Below, one piece after another: positions 7,144 through 15,496 of a stretch of DNA of 19,846 nucleotides. Source of the DNA: CAINEC01 sp046052065 (lineage in GTDB: Bacteria; Bacteroidota; Bacteroidia; AKYH767-A; OLB10); assembly GCA_046052065.1 (NCBI GenBank), contig JBJOND010000054.1:1-19846 (forward strand). The letters are read 5' to 3'. The notes beneath the pieces are model-generated. The model was not told the DNA's origin. It was given only the letters and a program-made list of their open reading frames with translations, and made no database searches. A program made the position numbers and the translations under genes. Position 1 is the stretch's first letter, and every line of letters starts with the position of its first letter.

Positions 7144-9651
7144 TTAGAATTGTTGTCCGATTGTAAAGTGAAAGTTGGACCCACTATAAAATTTACTGCC
7201 GTCTACGTCGTCAAAGCCATAACCCCAGTCTAAACCTAGCAATCCGAACATAGGTAAGAAGATTCTTACACCCATTCCTGCGGAACGCTTAAGAGAGAAT
7301 GGATTAAAGTTTCTCATGCCTAAATAGTTGTTCCCACCCTCTATAAAACCGAGTGTATAAATAGTTGCTGAAGGATTTAGTGAAATAGGGAATCGTAGCT
7401 CGACTGTAAACTTGTCGTAAGCTGTTCCTCCGATATTGCTTCCGTTCACTTTCGGAGTAACAGAGTTATTATCATAACCTCTTAATGCAATAATTTCACG
7501 ACCATCTAATGCAAATCCCGATAATCCATCACCACCTACGTAAAAGCGTTCAAACGGACTTTGACCAATGTCTTTGTTGTAAAATCCTAAAAAACCAAAT
7601 TGTGCTCTACTAAATAGTACAAACTTTCCTACACTTTTATAACTGACCGCACTAAACTTCCATTTGTGATATTCGATCCATTTGTATTTTTCAGTGGCAG
7701 GAGCATTTTTATAATCGGTTTTTCCATCAATTATGGAAAAAGGAGGGGTTAATTGTATCGTAAAATTCAATTGCGACCCTGTTCTTATCCAAACAAATCC
7801 ATCCACAGAATTTCTCGCAATTGTTTGTGAGAAACTAAGGTTATTCGATGATCCATCATTGAAAAGGAATGTGCCTGACCATTTATTCAATGAATAATTT
7901 TGAAAAGATAATTCGTGATAAAGTGTAAAATAATCATCTGGCCATTTTAATCTGCGACCTAGTCCAATAGCACCACCAGATATGGTTAAGTCTGAACGAT
8001 TCTCGTCTGAAAGCTTTAAACCATCAGACTGAACTGAACGAAATGCAGAAACTGTTAATGAATTAGGTTTTTTACCACCAAGCCAAGGCTCAGTAAATGA
8101 CATGTTATAGCTTTGGTAAAATCTACCATTCGACTGAAAACGAATGCTTAGTTTTTGTCCATCTCCCGAAGGAAGTGGTGTCCATGTGTTTCGTTTAGAA
8201 ACATTTTTTATTGAGAAGTTATTGAAGGATACTCCTAACGTTCCAACTACACCAGCGCCACCACCCCAGCCACCAGATAATTCCAGCTGGTCAGATGGTC
8301 GTTCTTCAACGATGTATTCAATATCTACAGTACCTGTTGCAGGGTTGGGTTTAGGATTAACATTTAATTTTTCCTGGTCGAAATATCCAAGCTGAGCTAA
8401 TTGTCTTTGTGTTCTAATAATATCTGAACGATTAAATAATTGACCTGGAAGGGTTCTGATTTCTCGAAGTATTACCTTATCATTTGTTTTAGTATTACCA
8501 GCAATCGTAATATTGCTTATAACAGCTTGCTTACCTTCATAAATGCGCATTTCAATATCAATCGAGTCACCATCTATTTTTACCTCCACTGGATTAATCG
8601 AAAAAAACAAATAACCATCGTCCATATAAAGAGATGATATATCTCTTCCACTCTGACTTAAATACAATCCTTCTTCTATTCGCTGCTGGTTGTAAATATC
8701 TCCTTTTTTGATATTTAATATCTCCTGTAATGCAGCCGTAGAATATTTAGTATTACCAATCCAATTTATATTTCTGATGAAGTACTTTGTGCCTTCATTA
8801 ATTTTCACATATAAATCAATTGTTTTCTCATCATGCTTAACAATACTGTCACCAGTAAAAATAGCATCACGATATCCAAGAGCAGTATACTTGGCTAAAA
8901 TTTTCTCTTTGTCTTTTTCTAATCCTTCTTCTGTAAATTTCGAATTAGTAAATATTTTATAAAAAGCTTTCTCTTTTGTTCCTTTCATTTTTCGCTTTAA
9001 ACTCTTTTCAGGAAAAGCGCTTAAACCAATGAAGTTAACCTTGTTAATCTTTACTTTTTTCTTGTTAGAAATCGATATAATCATCAACTGTGAATTAGAC
9101 CCTGATGTAGTGTCTTTTTCTGTTTTAACATTTACCTCCGTAAATAAATATCCTTTTTCAACAAAGTAATCTTTAGATAAATTTCTAGTTGTCTGAATCA
9201 AATTTTCATTGATGATTTTCCCTTTTACCAAAGAAAGTTTTTCTCTCAATTTATCAGCTTCTGATTTATTTACACCTTGAAAAGTAAACTTAGAAAGCCG
9301 TGGAAGTTCTTTAATTCTAAACTCTAGAAATATTTTCCCATCGATAATTTTCGTAACATAAATTTTTACATCAGAAAGTAAACCTTGTTTCCATAAATTA
9401 TCAATAGAAGTTGAAAGTTTCTCGCCAGGAATCTTGTATTTTTCTCCAACCGATAATCCTGTAAGTGTGATTAAAACACTTTCATCTAAAAATTGAACGC
9501 CAGATATTGTGACACCACCAAGTTCATATTCTTTAGGATTAGAATAATCAATCATGTCCTCATCGCCATTAATTACAGTTTGAGCAAAAGTGTAATTGTG
9601 GCTTATTACTAAAAGCAGGAACAATAAAATATAAGATGAAATTTTTTGCAT
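7144..9651 (-). CDS. bamA: Outer-membrane protein assembly factor BamA
   Basis: The Omp85 insertase that folds beta-barrel proteins into the outer membrane; 835 residues, normal for Bacteroidota. A signal peptide covers about residues 1-23 (cleavage after TFA). Five POTRA repeats follow at about 45-116, 117-197, 199-287, 288-373 and 375-451, each with a Gly-containing turn such as FQGVN, FIGLS, WIGN and IAGNT. The barrel starts near 452 with the Gly-rich SGGWGGG segment. The L6 loop carries RGYDN, the equivalent of VRGF/Y that anchors inside the barrel. The protein ends in Phe within FHFTIGQQF, a typical beta-signal. The start lies 4 bases after the uppS stop, so the two are co-transcribed. 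Chaperone partners (Skp) are encoded downstream. Confidence 0.97.
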   Translation of the reverse strand: MQKISSYILLFLLLVISHNYTFAQTVINGDEDMIDYSNPKEYELGGVTISGVQFLDESVLITLTGLSVGEKYKIPGEKLSTSIDNLWKQGLLSDVKIYVTKIIDGKIFLEFRIKELPRLSKFTFQGVNKSEADKLREKLSLVKGKIINENLIQTTRNLSKDYFVEKGYLFTEVNVKTEKDTTSGSNSQLMIISISNKKKVKINKVNFIGLSAFPEKSLKRKMKGTKEKAFYKIFTNSKFTEEGLEKDKEKILAKYTALGYRDAIFTGDSIVKHDEKTIDLYVKINEGTKYFIRNINWIGNTKYSTAALQEILNIKKGDIYNQQRIEEGLYLSQSGRDISSLYMDDGYLFFSINPVEVKIDGDSIDIEMRIYEGKQAVISNITIAGNTKTNDKVILREIRTLPGQLFNRSDIIRTQRQLAQLGYFDQEKLNVNPKPNPATGTVDIEYIVEERPSDQLELSGGWGGGAGVVGTLGVSFNNFSIKNVSKRNTWTPLPSGDGQKLSIRFQSNGRFYQSYNMSFTEPWLGGKKPNSLTVSAFRSVQSDGLKLSDENRSDLTISGGAIGLGRRLKWPDDYFTLYHELSFQNYSLNKWSGTFLFNDGSSNNLSFSQTIARNSVDGFVWIRTGSQLNFTIQLTPPFSIIDGKTDYKNAPATEKYKWIEYHKWKFSAVSYKSVGKFVLFSRAQFGFLGFYNKDIGQSPFERFYVGGDGLSGFALDGREIIALRGYDNNSVTPKVNGSNIGGTAYDKFTVELRFPISLNPSATIYTLGFIEGGNNYLGMRNFNPFSLKRSAGMGVRIFLPMFGLLGLDWGYGFDDVDGSKFYSGSNFHFTIGQQF

Positions 9652-9655
9652 GTGG

Positions 9656-10396
9656 TTATTTAACTTGTTCCGATATCATTCCGAACCTTCTTTCTCTGTT
9701 TTGGTAATTATAAATTGCCTCATATAGGTCTTCTTTTCGGAAGTCGGGCCATAGTTTAGTAGTAAAGTACAATTCTGCGTAAGCTAATTGCCAAAGCAAG
9801 TAGTTGCTTATTCTAGTTTCACCACTCGTACGAATCATTAATTCAGGGTCAGGCCAGGCTGATGTTGTCAAATGTGACGAAATAGTATTTTCGTTTATTT
9901 CATCAATAGCTAGTTTGCCTTCTTTTACTTCATTAGCAATCTCGCGTACAGCTTTTGTAATTTCCCAACGAGAACTATAACTAAGGGCAAGCACTAATGT
10001 CATTCGGGTATTAACTGAAGTTTTTGCAATTGCTTTCTCTAGTTTTTCTTTTACGCCAGTTGGAAGACTATCTGTATCTCCGATTGTAGCCAATCGGATA
10101 TTGTTTTTCATTAATGTTTCCGTCTCTTTTGAAATAGTTTGAACGAGTAAACTCATTAATGCATCAATTTCAAATTTAGGCCTATTCCAGTTTTCAGTGC
10201 TAAAAGCATAAAGTGTTAAAATTTCTACTCCTAATTCTGCAGCACCTTCAGTAACATCTTTAACGGCAGTTACGCCACTTTGATGACCAAATGTTCTTAA
10301 TTTACCCTGTTGTTTTGCCCAACGACCATTGCCATCCATAATGACAGCTATGTGTTTAGGAATTTTCTCCTTATTGAGTAAATCTTTTGTAGACAT
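9656..10396 (-). CDS. uppS: Isoprenyl transferase (undecaprenyl diphosphate synthase, UppS)
   Basis: A cis-prenyltransferase that condenses isopentenyl diphosphate onto farnesyl diphosphate to make the C55 carrier used for peptidoglycan and O-antigen; cytoplasmic, membrane-associated. The 246 residues carry MDGNGRWA (20-27, with D21 as Mg ligand), the FSTENWNRP motif at 65-73, LSYSSRWEI at 138-146 (many enzymes have NYGGR here) and the long RTSGETRISNYLLWQ motif at 189-203. The enzyme therefore appears complete. It sits 4 bases upstream of bamA and has its own upstream -7 element, so uppS-bamA forms a transcription unit that may extend into the ompH genes. Product chain length cannot be proven from sequence, but a single copy in this cluster is normally the undecaprenyl enzyme. 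Confidence 0.95.
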   Translation of the reverse strand: MSTKDLLNKEKIPKHIAVIMDGNGRWAKQQGKLRTFGHQSGVTAVKDVTEGAAELGVEILTLYAFSTENWNRPKFEIDALMSLLVQTISKETETLMKNNIRLATIGDTDSLPTGVKEKLEKAIAKTSVNTRMTLVLALSYSSRWEITKAVREIANEVKEGKLAIDEINENTISSHLTTSAWPDPELMIRTSGETRISNYLLWQLAYAELYFTTKLWPDFRKEDLYEAIYNYQNRERRFGMISEQVK

Positions 10397-10416
10397 TATT
10401 AATTTTAGAAGGGATA

Positions 10417-10424
10417 CAAATGTA
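10417..10424 (-). promoter_or_regulatory. -7 promoter element for uppS-bamA
   Basis: The minus strand reads TACATTTG, an exact TAnnTTTG match, 20 bases before the uppS ATG in the 86-base gap after the second porG-like gene. A -33 TTTG is not evident at the expected spacing. The short leader fits a Bacteroidota primary sigma factor promoter. Confidence 0.5.
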
Positions 10425-10482
10425 ATAAAATGGAGGTCGTCACCGAGAAAAAAGTTTTAATTAACGACGGTTTAACGGCCAA

Positions 10483-11331
10483 TTACCATAATTTAATTCT
10501 GAAAGGTCGGCACTGATCAATATAGTGCTTCGAAAGCGTGTAGGTAAACTGAACTCCGGTAAAGTGATACCAGTCACGATTTGTATTATCTCCTCGTTGT
10601 CGGCCGATATTACCATTATTGTTTTTTACAATTGATCTATCAGATAAAAAATAGGCTGTTTTGCCATATTCCACTCTAATTGCATTAGGGTCAGCATAAA
10701 CACCACTTACATCATCAAGATAGTCGGTATAGGTTTTTCTAACAACAGATTCTAGAACCACACTCCATCGTCTGCCAATTTTCCATTTAAAACCACCACC
10801 AAATACAAATGCAAGATTAGTTCTTTTGTATAGCTTTTTATCAGGATTTGCCACTGTGCCTTGACCTTCAGTGCCTAACGGTTGAAGCTCAACATATCCA
10901 CCATTGTAAAATGCTTTAGGATTGAATTTAAACACGGATAAACCTACCGACATGTATGGAGTAAAAATGGTAGACGGATTAGCCGTTTGATAAGGAAAAA
11001 AATTAAACTCAAATTGACCTGTACCCTCTAATATGGTGGTTTTGAAATTTAAATTTCTATTCTTGTTAAAAGGATCATCTGATTGTGAGTCATCGCCTTT
11101 TACATGACCGTAACTAATGGCAGTTTTAAATGCCCAATGGTTACTGTAACTCCTTCGATATAAAAATCCAAATCCAGGCAAGTTGTTTTGGCTAGCGTAG
11201 GTTGACTTTTGTAAGTCACCTTTATAGTTCATTACCCCAATCATAATTCCCATTTCCCTCGACTGGCCATAAACAGATGAGGCGAAGAGCGAGCCTATAA
11301 AAAATAAAATAATTACAATTTTCCTGAGCAT
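10483..11331 (-). CDS. porG: PorG-like T9SS outer-membrane protein (DUF6089), downstream copy
   Basis: A 282-residue secreted beta-barrel protein. A signal peptide covers about residues 1-23 (cleavage at VYGQ). The mature protein begins with a short strand (EMGIMIGVMNYKGDL) and shows the PorG/DUF6089 features that I recall: AFKTAISYGHVKGDD, KNRNLNFKT, FTPYMSVGLSVFKFNP, a KWKIGRRWSV strand, RKTYTDYLDDVS, and a final DWYHFTGVQFTYTLS strand. PorG is an outer-membrane component of the type IX secretion system, which exports proteins with C-terminal sorting signals, and is usually encoded upstream of uppS-bamA, as here. This copy ends in an unusual Cys-containing basic tail (QCRPFRIKLW). It lies 46 bases after a paralogue on the same strand. 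Which copy is the functional PorG equivalent is uncertain. Confidence 0.85.
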   Translation of the reverse strand: MLRKIVIILFFIGSLFASSVYGQSREMGIMIGVMNYKGDLQKSTYASQNNLPGFGFLYRRSYSNHWAFKTAISYGHVKGDDSQSDDPFNKNRNLNFKTTILEGTGQFEFNFFPYQTANPSTIFTPYMSVGLSVFKFNPKAFYNGGYVELQPLGTEGQGTVANPDKKLYKRTNLAFVFGGGFKWKIGRRWSVVLESVVRKTYTDYLDDVSGVYADPNAIRVEYGKTAYFLSDRSIVKNNNGNIGRQRGDNTNRDWYHFTGVQFTYTLSKHYIDQCRPFRIKLW

Positions 11332-11377
11332 TATTTCGAAACGGAATAAAAGATTGAAAATTGCGGTATTTATCTAG

Positions 11378-12286
11378 TTAGAATACAGGGAAGTTTGATC
11401 TTCCAGTTCTTAGTTTATAGTGGAAGCTGAACATCAAAAACATATACGAATCATTGTCTATCGCATCACCCCTTTGAGAGCCGAGATTTGTTTGCGGCGT
11501 TGACGAATTTAAACTTGGGTCTGACAAAAATCCAGCAATTGTACCATTAGCCTGACTGATAGCTTGTTTATCGTAATATGTTTTGCTTACATCATCGATA
11601 TAATCAGTAAATGTTTTTCTAATTCCGAACTCTACTCCAATCCCCATTCTTCTATTGAAGAAATAACGACCTCCTATTCCAATAGGTATACAAACTTGAG
11701 TTCTGTTGTATTTTTTCCTTCCTTCGGATATTCCTTGTCCTTCAGTTCCTAAAGGTTGTAATTCATACCATTTATCGTTGTATTGTCCTTTTGGATTAAA
11801 CTTAAAAACTCCAAATCCAGCAAAAACATATCCTTGAGCTTCAAACGAACTTGATCTTTTCACACCTCTTAAACGATAAATACCTCCTTGCCTAGAAGAA
11901 AGAAATGCATACTCAAAGTTAATATTGAATTCGTAAATGTTTGATTTGAAATTCAGATTACGATTATTTCTGAAAAACTCGTCCGTTAATTTATCATCAC
12001 CTCTTACTTGACCATAGGTTGCATGTGAATGCAACGCGATTGACTCCGTTAACTTGTATTTTAAGCCTAATGTTAATGATGGTCGGGTTAATGAAAGTTC
12101 TAAATCTTTAAATCCATTGGTTCCTATTTGGTTTGCACCGCCTAAATCACCGAGGAAATTGGAAGCCCCAATACCTGCACTCCATTCGTAGCGGTAAGCT
12201 TTCCATCTAGAACGAAGACGTTGGGCATCCGAATTAATGTTAAGTGCGAAGATGAATACTAATACTAGAAGTAAATTCTTTTTCAT
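11378..12286 (-). CDS. porG: PorG-like T9SS outer-membrane protein (DUF6089), upstream paralogue
   Basis: A 302-residue secreted barrel protein, clearly paralogous to the next gene. A signal peptide spans about residues 1-22 (cleavage at SDAQ), followed by a basic stretch (RLRSRWKAYR) absent from the other copy. Shared blocks include GQVRGDD, NNRNLNFKS, FGVFKFNPKG, an identical ELQPLGTEGQG, RKTFTDYIDDVS and the final FSFHYKL strand. It has an insertion rich in Ser and Arg (about residues 130-150) and an ASNFLGDLGGANQ start typical of PorG proteins. Its -7 element lies only 26 bases upstream, so this gene begins a transcription unit probably containing both copies. The two are diverged enough to suggest different roles or an old duplication. 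Confidence 0.85.
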   Translation of the reverse strand: MKKNLLLVLVFIFALNINSDAQRLRSRWKAYRYEWSAGIGASNFLGDLGGANQIGTNGFKDLELSLTRPSLTLGLKYKLTESIALHSHATYGQVRGDDKLTDEFFRNNRNLNFKSNIYEFNINFEYAFLSSRQGGIYRLRGVKRSSSFEAQGYVFAGFGVFKFNPKGQYNDKWYELQPLGTEGQGISEGRKKYNRTQVCIPIGIGGRYFFNRRMGIGVEFGIRKTFTDYIDDVSKTYYDKQAISQANGTIAGFLSDPSLNSSTPQTNLGSQRGDAIDNDSYMFLMFSFHYKLRTGRSNFPVF

Positions 12287-12311
12287 AACTGAGCGACATG
12301 AGTCTTATGGA

Positions 12312-12319
12312 CAAAAATA
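12312..12319 (-). promoter_or_regulatory. -7 promoter element for the porG-like pair
   Basis: The minus strand reads TATTTTTG, an exact match to TAnnTTTG, 26 bases upstream of the first porG-like ATG in the 87-base gap after nadK. No clear -33 element or terminator hairpin accompanies it. T-rich sequence makes chance matches more likely here than at the other sites. Confidence 0.42.
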
Positions 12320-12373
12320 ACATTTTCGCTCAAAAATCAGTCATTTTTATAAAAAATAGCTTCAATTCTATCA

Positions 12374-13252
12374 CTAGTTTCTTGAGTCAAGTCCCCAATT
12401 CAGCTTCTTTCTTAAAGTATCAAGGAAATTATCATTGCCTATTCTCAATAAATTCATCGTAAAATCTGATTTTTTTATGGCCAATGATACGGAGGAGTCA
12501 ATTGTAACAGACCTTGAATCTAAAGAGGCTATGAAATACTGAGATCTTCCCTCAACTTCTAATGAAATTACATTCTCATCTGAAACTACAATTGGTCTAA
12601 CATTCAAATTGTGAGGGGCAATCGGTGTAATAACAAAGTTTTCGGAGTAAGGAGCGATAATGGGCCCGCCACAGCTTAATGAATATCCCGTCGAACCAGT
12701 CGGAGTCGCAATGATTAATCCATCTGCCCAATAAGAATTCAAGTATTCTCCATTGATAAAGGTGTTAATGATAATCATGCTTGAACTGTCTTTTTTATGA
12801 ATCGTTAGTTCATTTAAAGCGTAATTTACATCGCCAAAAAGATTAATGCTGGAATCTAAACGCAATAATCTTCTTTTATCAAGGGTGAAATGACCTTTGA
12901 ATAATGAATCAAGACATTGATTGATTTCTTGCGTCGAAATACTTGAAAGAAATCCTAAACGACCAACATTAATTCCTAAAACTGGTATGCCGCTATCTTG
13001 TACTTGAGTTAATGTGTCCAAGATCGTTCCATCGCCACCAATGCTGAATATAAAATCTACTTTGCCTCGTATTTCAGATCCTGAGTTATAAAGCTCAAAA
13101 TGATTGAGATGTTTTAAAGCGGATTTTAACTGATTAAACAATGGTTGATAAATGATTGGCATTGCACCACGATTTAAAATCTCTCCGACAAGCTGTATGG
13201 CAACTTCATGGCTATTTTCAGATAACTGGCGGGCGTACAATGCAATCTTCAT
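12374..13252 (-). CDS. nadK: NAD kinase (NadK)
   Basis: Phosphorylates NAD+ with ATP or polyphosphate to make NADP+, in the cytoplasm. The 292 residues are complete. The diagnostic GGDGT is at residues 72-76, followed by GRLGFLS (98-103) and the NE pair (N147-E148) that contacts ribose. DGLIIATPTGSTGYS covers 177-191, followed by CGGP. IAPHNLNVRP near 211-220 completes the nucleotide site. It starts 33 bases after the single-POTRA barrel gene with no promoter element between, so the two are probably co-transcribed from the CBS gene promoter. NadK beside porG, uppS and bamA is a familiar Bacteroidota arrangement. Confidence 0.96.
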   Translation of the reverse strand: MKIALYARQLSENSHEVAIQLVGEILNRGAMPIIYQPLFNQLKSALKHLNHFELYNSGSEIRGKVDFIFSIGGDGTILDTLTQVQDSGIPVLGINVGRLGFLSSISTQEINQCLDSLFKGHFTLDKRRLLRLDSSINLFGDVNYALNELTIHKKDSSSMIIINTFINGEYLNSYWADGLIIATPTGSTGYSLSCGGPIIAPYSENFVITPIAPHNLNVRPIVVSDENVISLEVEGRSQYFIASLDSRSVTIDSSVSLAIKKSDFTMNLLRIGNDNFLDTLRKKLNWGLDSRN

Positions 13253-13285
13253 GATGTAAAGTTATAAATTCAATTCATGTTATAA

Positions 13286-14695
13286 TTAAAATGCAGCTCC
13301 TATTCTGAAAAAAAATCCGGATTCTTTCATTCGGTTAAAGGCATATTCAAATCTGAAAACTAAATCATAATAAGTTACATAATCATATCCTATACCATAT
13401 GAATACTGAAATTTATTTGAAAGATTATTAAATCGGTTGTAGAATTTGTCTTGAACATAACCCCCATCAGCAAATAAATTTAAATACATGGCAACAGGGA
13501 TCTGATTGAATTTATCAGAATTTATAAATGAAGTTCTATACACTCGTTTTTTCATCAAGGTGTATTTAAACTGCGATTTCATCAAAAAATAATTTTGCCC
13601 ATTCATTACATAATAATCATAACCTCTTATGTAATCTTGTCCGTAACCAATAGCTCGCTGATTAAAAAAAGGAGCTTTGGATATTTGTGTTATTCGACCT
13701 TTCGCCATTGCTGAAAAATGGAAATTATCATTTAGCTTAAAGTACTTTCGAAGTCCCGCTGAAATAGCCATGATTTCTGGTTCATTATTTAACGCTGCAA
13801 AACCACTTCTAAAAATATCAAACTCGAAATAGGTTCCTTTTAAAGCATATGGTTGATAGTCTCGTTTATCGAAACGATATCCCCACGAAAGTGTAAGGGC
13901 TTGCTGATAGGTTGATTGATTTACAAAGTAGGAAGGGTTTAACATAAGTACAGAATCAATAGTGCTATTTCTTCGGTAATCCAATCCCGTTATAAAGTAA
14001 TTGTAAATTCCTTTCCGTTTATTGATTCTAACGTAACTAGAAAAATCTTTTCGGACATACAAATCTTCATTCTTATAAAATTTTAGTTTGTCTCCAACTA
14101 CATCATAGGTTATTTCATGATATTGAGAAATGAGAAAACCTGCCGAAAATCCAATATTTTGTTTTCTGTTTATGTAAGGAATCGTATAGTTAATTCCCAG
14201 ACGGTGAGAATATCCATAAACAAATTGAAGCTGTAAAATTTCATCGCGACCTCTGAAATTATCTTGCCTAACATACAAGCCATAATTTGTTCTGCTCAAA
14301 TCTTTGTTTTGTGCCCATTCATTAAAGTTTCTATCTGCCAGTTCAAAAACAGGCATGGGCCATAAATACCATCTCTCAGAAACACTAATGTAAACTATTG
14401 CTTTTGTCGAATCTTCTTTAATGTAATTAATATCTACAAAATTGAACAGTCCGATGTTCATTAGATTTTCTTTACATCTAACTAGTACACTATCAAGATT
14501 GCTAACGGTATCGTTGCTACTAAAAGGAAGCTCTCTTAAAATAATTGATGATTTTGTTTTCTTATTGCCAATAATTAATATTTCCTTGATGAAAACAGTA
14601 GAAGTTTGAGCTTTTACAGCTAACGTACAATAAGAACTAAGTAATAAAACAGAAAGTAGTAGTTTGAAAATAATAGGGGATAAATTCGATCTCAA
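13286..14695 (-). CDS. Single-POTRA Omp85-family outer-membrane protein (BamA/TamA-like)
   Basis: A 469-residue secreted protein. A signal peptide covers about residues 1-29 (cleavage at VKAQ). One POTRA domain follows (about 31-105; FIKEILIIGNKKT, then IILRELPF, and NLMNIGLFNFVDI). A surface-antigen-type barrel spans about 115-469, with a D-K-R-D-Y-Q-P strand near 276-282, the L6 motif IRGYD at 356-360, and a terminal Phe. It is therefore a second Omp85 member, much shorter than BamA. Relatives act in outer-membrane assembly or protein export, but the substrate is unknown. The start is inferred to be TTG: between an in-frame stop about 13 codons upstream and the POTRA domain there is no ATG or GTG, and TTG places the signal peptide correctly. 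It begins 8 bases after the CBS gene stop, so translation may be coupled. Confidence 0.87.
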   Translation of the reverse strand: MRSNLSPIIFKLLLSVLLLSSYCTLAVKAQTSTVFIKEILIIGNKKTKSSIILRELPFSSNDTVSNLDSVLVRCKENLMNIGLFNFVDINYIKEDSTKAIVYISVSERWYLWPMPVFELADRNFNEWAQNKDLSRTNYGLYVRQDNFRGRDEILQLQFVYGYSHRLGINYTIPYINRKQNIGFSAGFLISQYHEITYDVVGDKLKFYKNEDLYVRKDFSSYVRINKRKGIYNYFITGLDYRRNSTIDSVLMLNPSYFVNQSTYQQALTLSWGYRFDKRDYQPYALKGTYFEFDIFRSGFAALNNEPEIMAISAGLRKYFKLNDNFHFSAMAKGRITQISKAPFFNQRAIGYGQDYIRGYDYYVMNGQNYFLMKSQFKYTLMKKRVYRTSFINSDKFNQIPVAMYLNLFADGGYVQDKFYNRFNNLSNKFQYSYGIGYDYVTYYDLVFRFEYAFNRMKESGFFFRIGAAF

Positions 14696-14703
14696 ATCTG
14701 AAA

Positions 14704-15366
14704 TTAAATATTTAAGTAATGCATCAATGAGTCATATCGATTTTTCAAATCGTCGTTAAACTCACTTTGTGAAAAAGATCCAGTAACATTATAATTATAC
14801 CTGTAAAATGCCGCTAGTATTCTTGATAAATCAACTTTGTCAATTTTTAAAGTAATTTCAATTGTCTGCTGATTTTTAGTCGCTGAAACACTTGCACTTA
14901 AAATATGCCCTCCATCTGATTCAACAATCTGGCTTATCTGACTCATCGAATAATCTTTAAAGCCCATTTCAAGAATAATAATTCCACCAGGCATATAAAC
15001 ACTTTTACTCTCTGCAAAATAGGCAACTAAATCGTTAACTGTTACTAATCCTAAATAGTGATTGTCATCGTCAATAACGGGAACAAGGTCGAGTTTATTA
15101 ATCGTAGCAATTTTTGTTAGTTCGTAAACGTGCTGATTATGAAATACGGAAATCTTAGAAAGATTGATATCAGCATCCTTTAAAGCTGTTTGCTTTAATT
15201 CAGGTTTTAATACTTCTGTTTTGTGAAGGATTCCTAGGTAGTTTGTACCATCAATAACTGGTAATGCATTAACGCGCAATTCATCCATCCATACTAATGC
15301 TCTCCCGCAGGTATCGGAGAGTTTTAATGGAGGGACACTATCAGTTATTAAATTAGACGCAAACAT
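14704..15366 (-). CDS. CBS-domain protein with C-terminal ACT-like region
   Basis: A 220-residue cytoplasmic protein without signal peptide. Two CBS repeats form a probable Bateman module: about residues 1-55 (ALPVIDGTNYLGILHKTEVL) and 65-118 (LDLVPVIDDDNHYLGLVTV). Such modules bind adenine nucleotides or related ligands. The C-terminal part, about 125-195 (GGIIILEMGFKDYS, then a helix, SASVSATKN and EITLKID), has the beta-alpha-beta-beta pattern of an ACT-like domain, suggesting a small-molecule sensor. No catalytic or DNA-binding motif is visible. It heads the cluster running to nadK and is divergent from pdxJ, a conserved Bacteroidota neighbourhood. Its target and ligand are unknown. Confidence 0.83.
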   Translation of the reverse strand: MFASNLITDSVPPLKLSDTCGRALVWMDELRVNALPVIDGTNYLGILHKTEVLKPELKQTALKDADINLSKISVFHNQHVYELTKIATINKLDLVPVIDDDNHYLGLVTVNDLVAYFAESKSVYMPGGIIILEMGFKDYSMSQISQIVESDGGHILSASVSATKNQQTIEITLKIDKVDLSRILAAFYRYNYNVTGSFSQSEFNDDLKNRYDSLMHYLNI

Positions 15367-15409
15367 ATGTTCTTTAACGATTATAAGTAAAAATTGTTCT
15401 CTTATTCGA

Positions 15410-15417
15410 CAAACATA
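15410..15417 (-). promoter_or_regulatory. -7 promoter element for the CBS-Omp85-nadK unit
   Basis: The minus strand reads TATGTTTG, an exact TAnnTTTG match, 43 bases before the CBS gene ATG in the 130-base divergent gap shared with pdxJ. A canonical -33 is not apparent. On the plus strand the same gap holds only imperfect candidates for pdxJ: TAGACTTTG (15436-15444, one base too long) and TATTTTCG (15419-15426, one mismatch). Confidence 0.48.
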
Positions 15418-15496
15418 GTATTTTCGCCAAATAAATAGACTTTGTACATCGCTATTTTATCAACGAAAAGTAAAAACAGCTAAAGCCACTCTATCA

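Noticed and set aside
8144..8395. Plus-strand Pro/Ser-rich open frame opposite the bamA barrel start
   Set aside because: The Pro run is the complement of the Gly-rich GGWGGG segment of BamA, not an independent gene.
10437..10470. GTCGT...ACGAC inverted repeat upstream of uppS
   Set aside because: The 5-base stem has a long loop and no T tract, so it is not a convincing terminator or riboregulator.
12329..12355. AAAAAT...ATTTTT repeat downstream of nadK
   Set aside because: A 6-pair stem of A-T only, without a following U tract in a suitable place, is within chance expectation.
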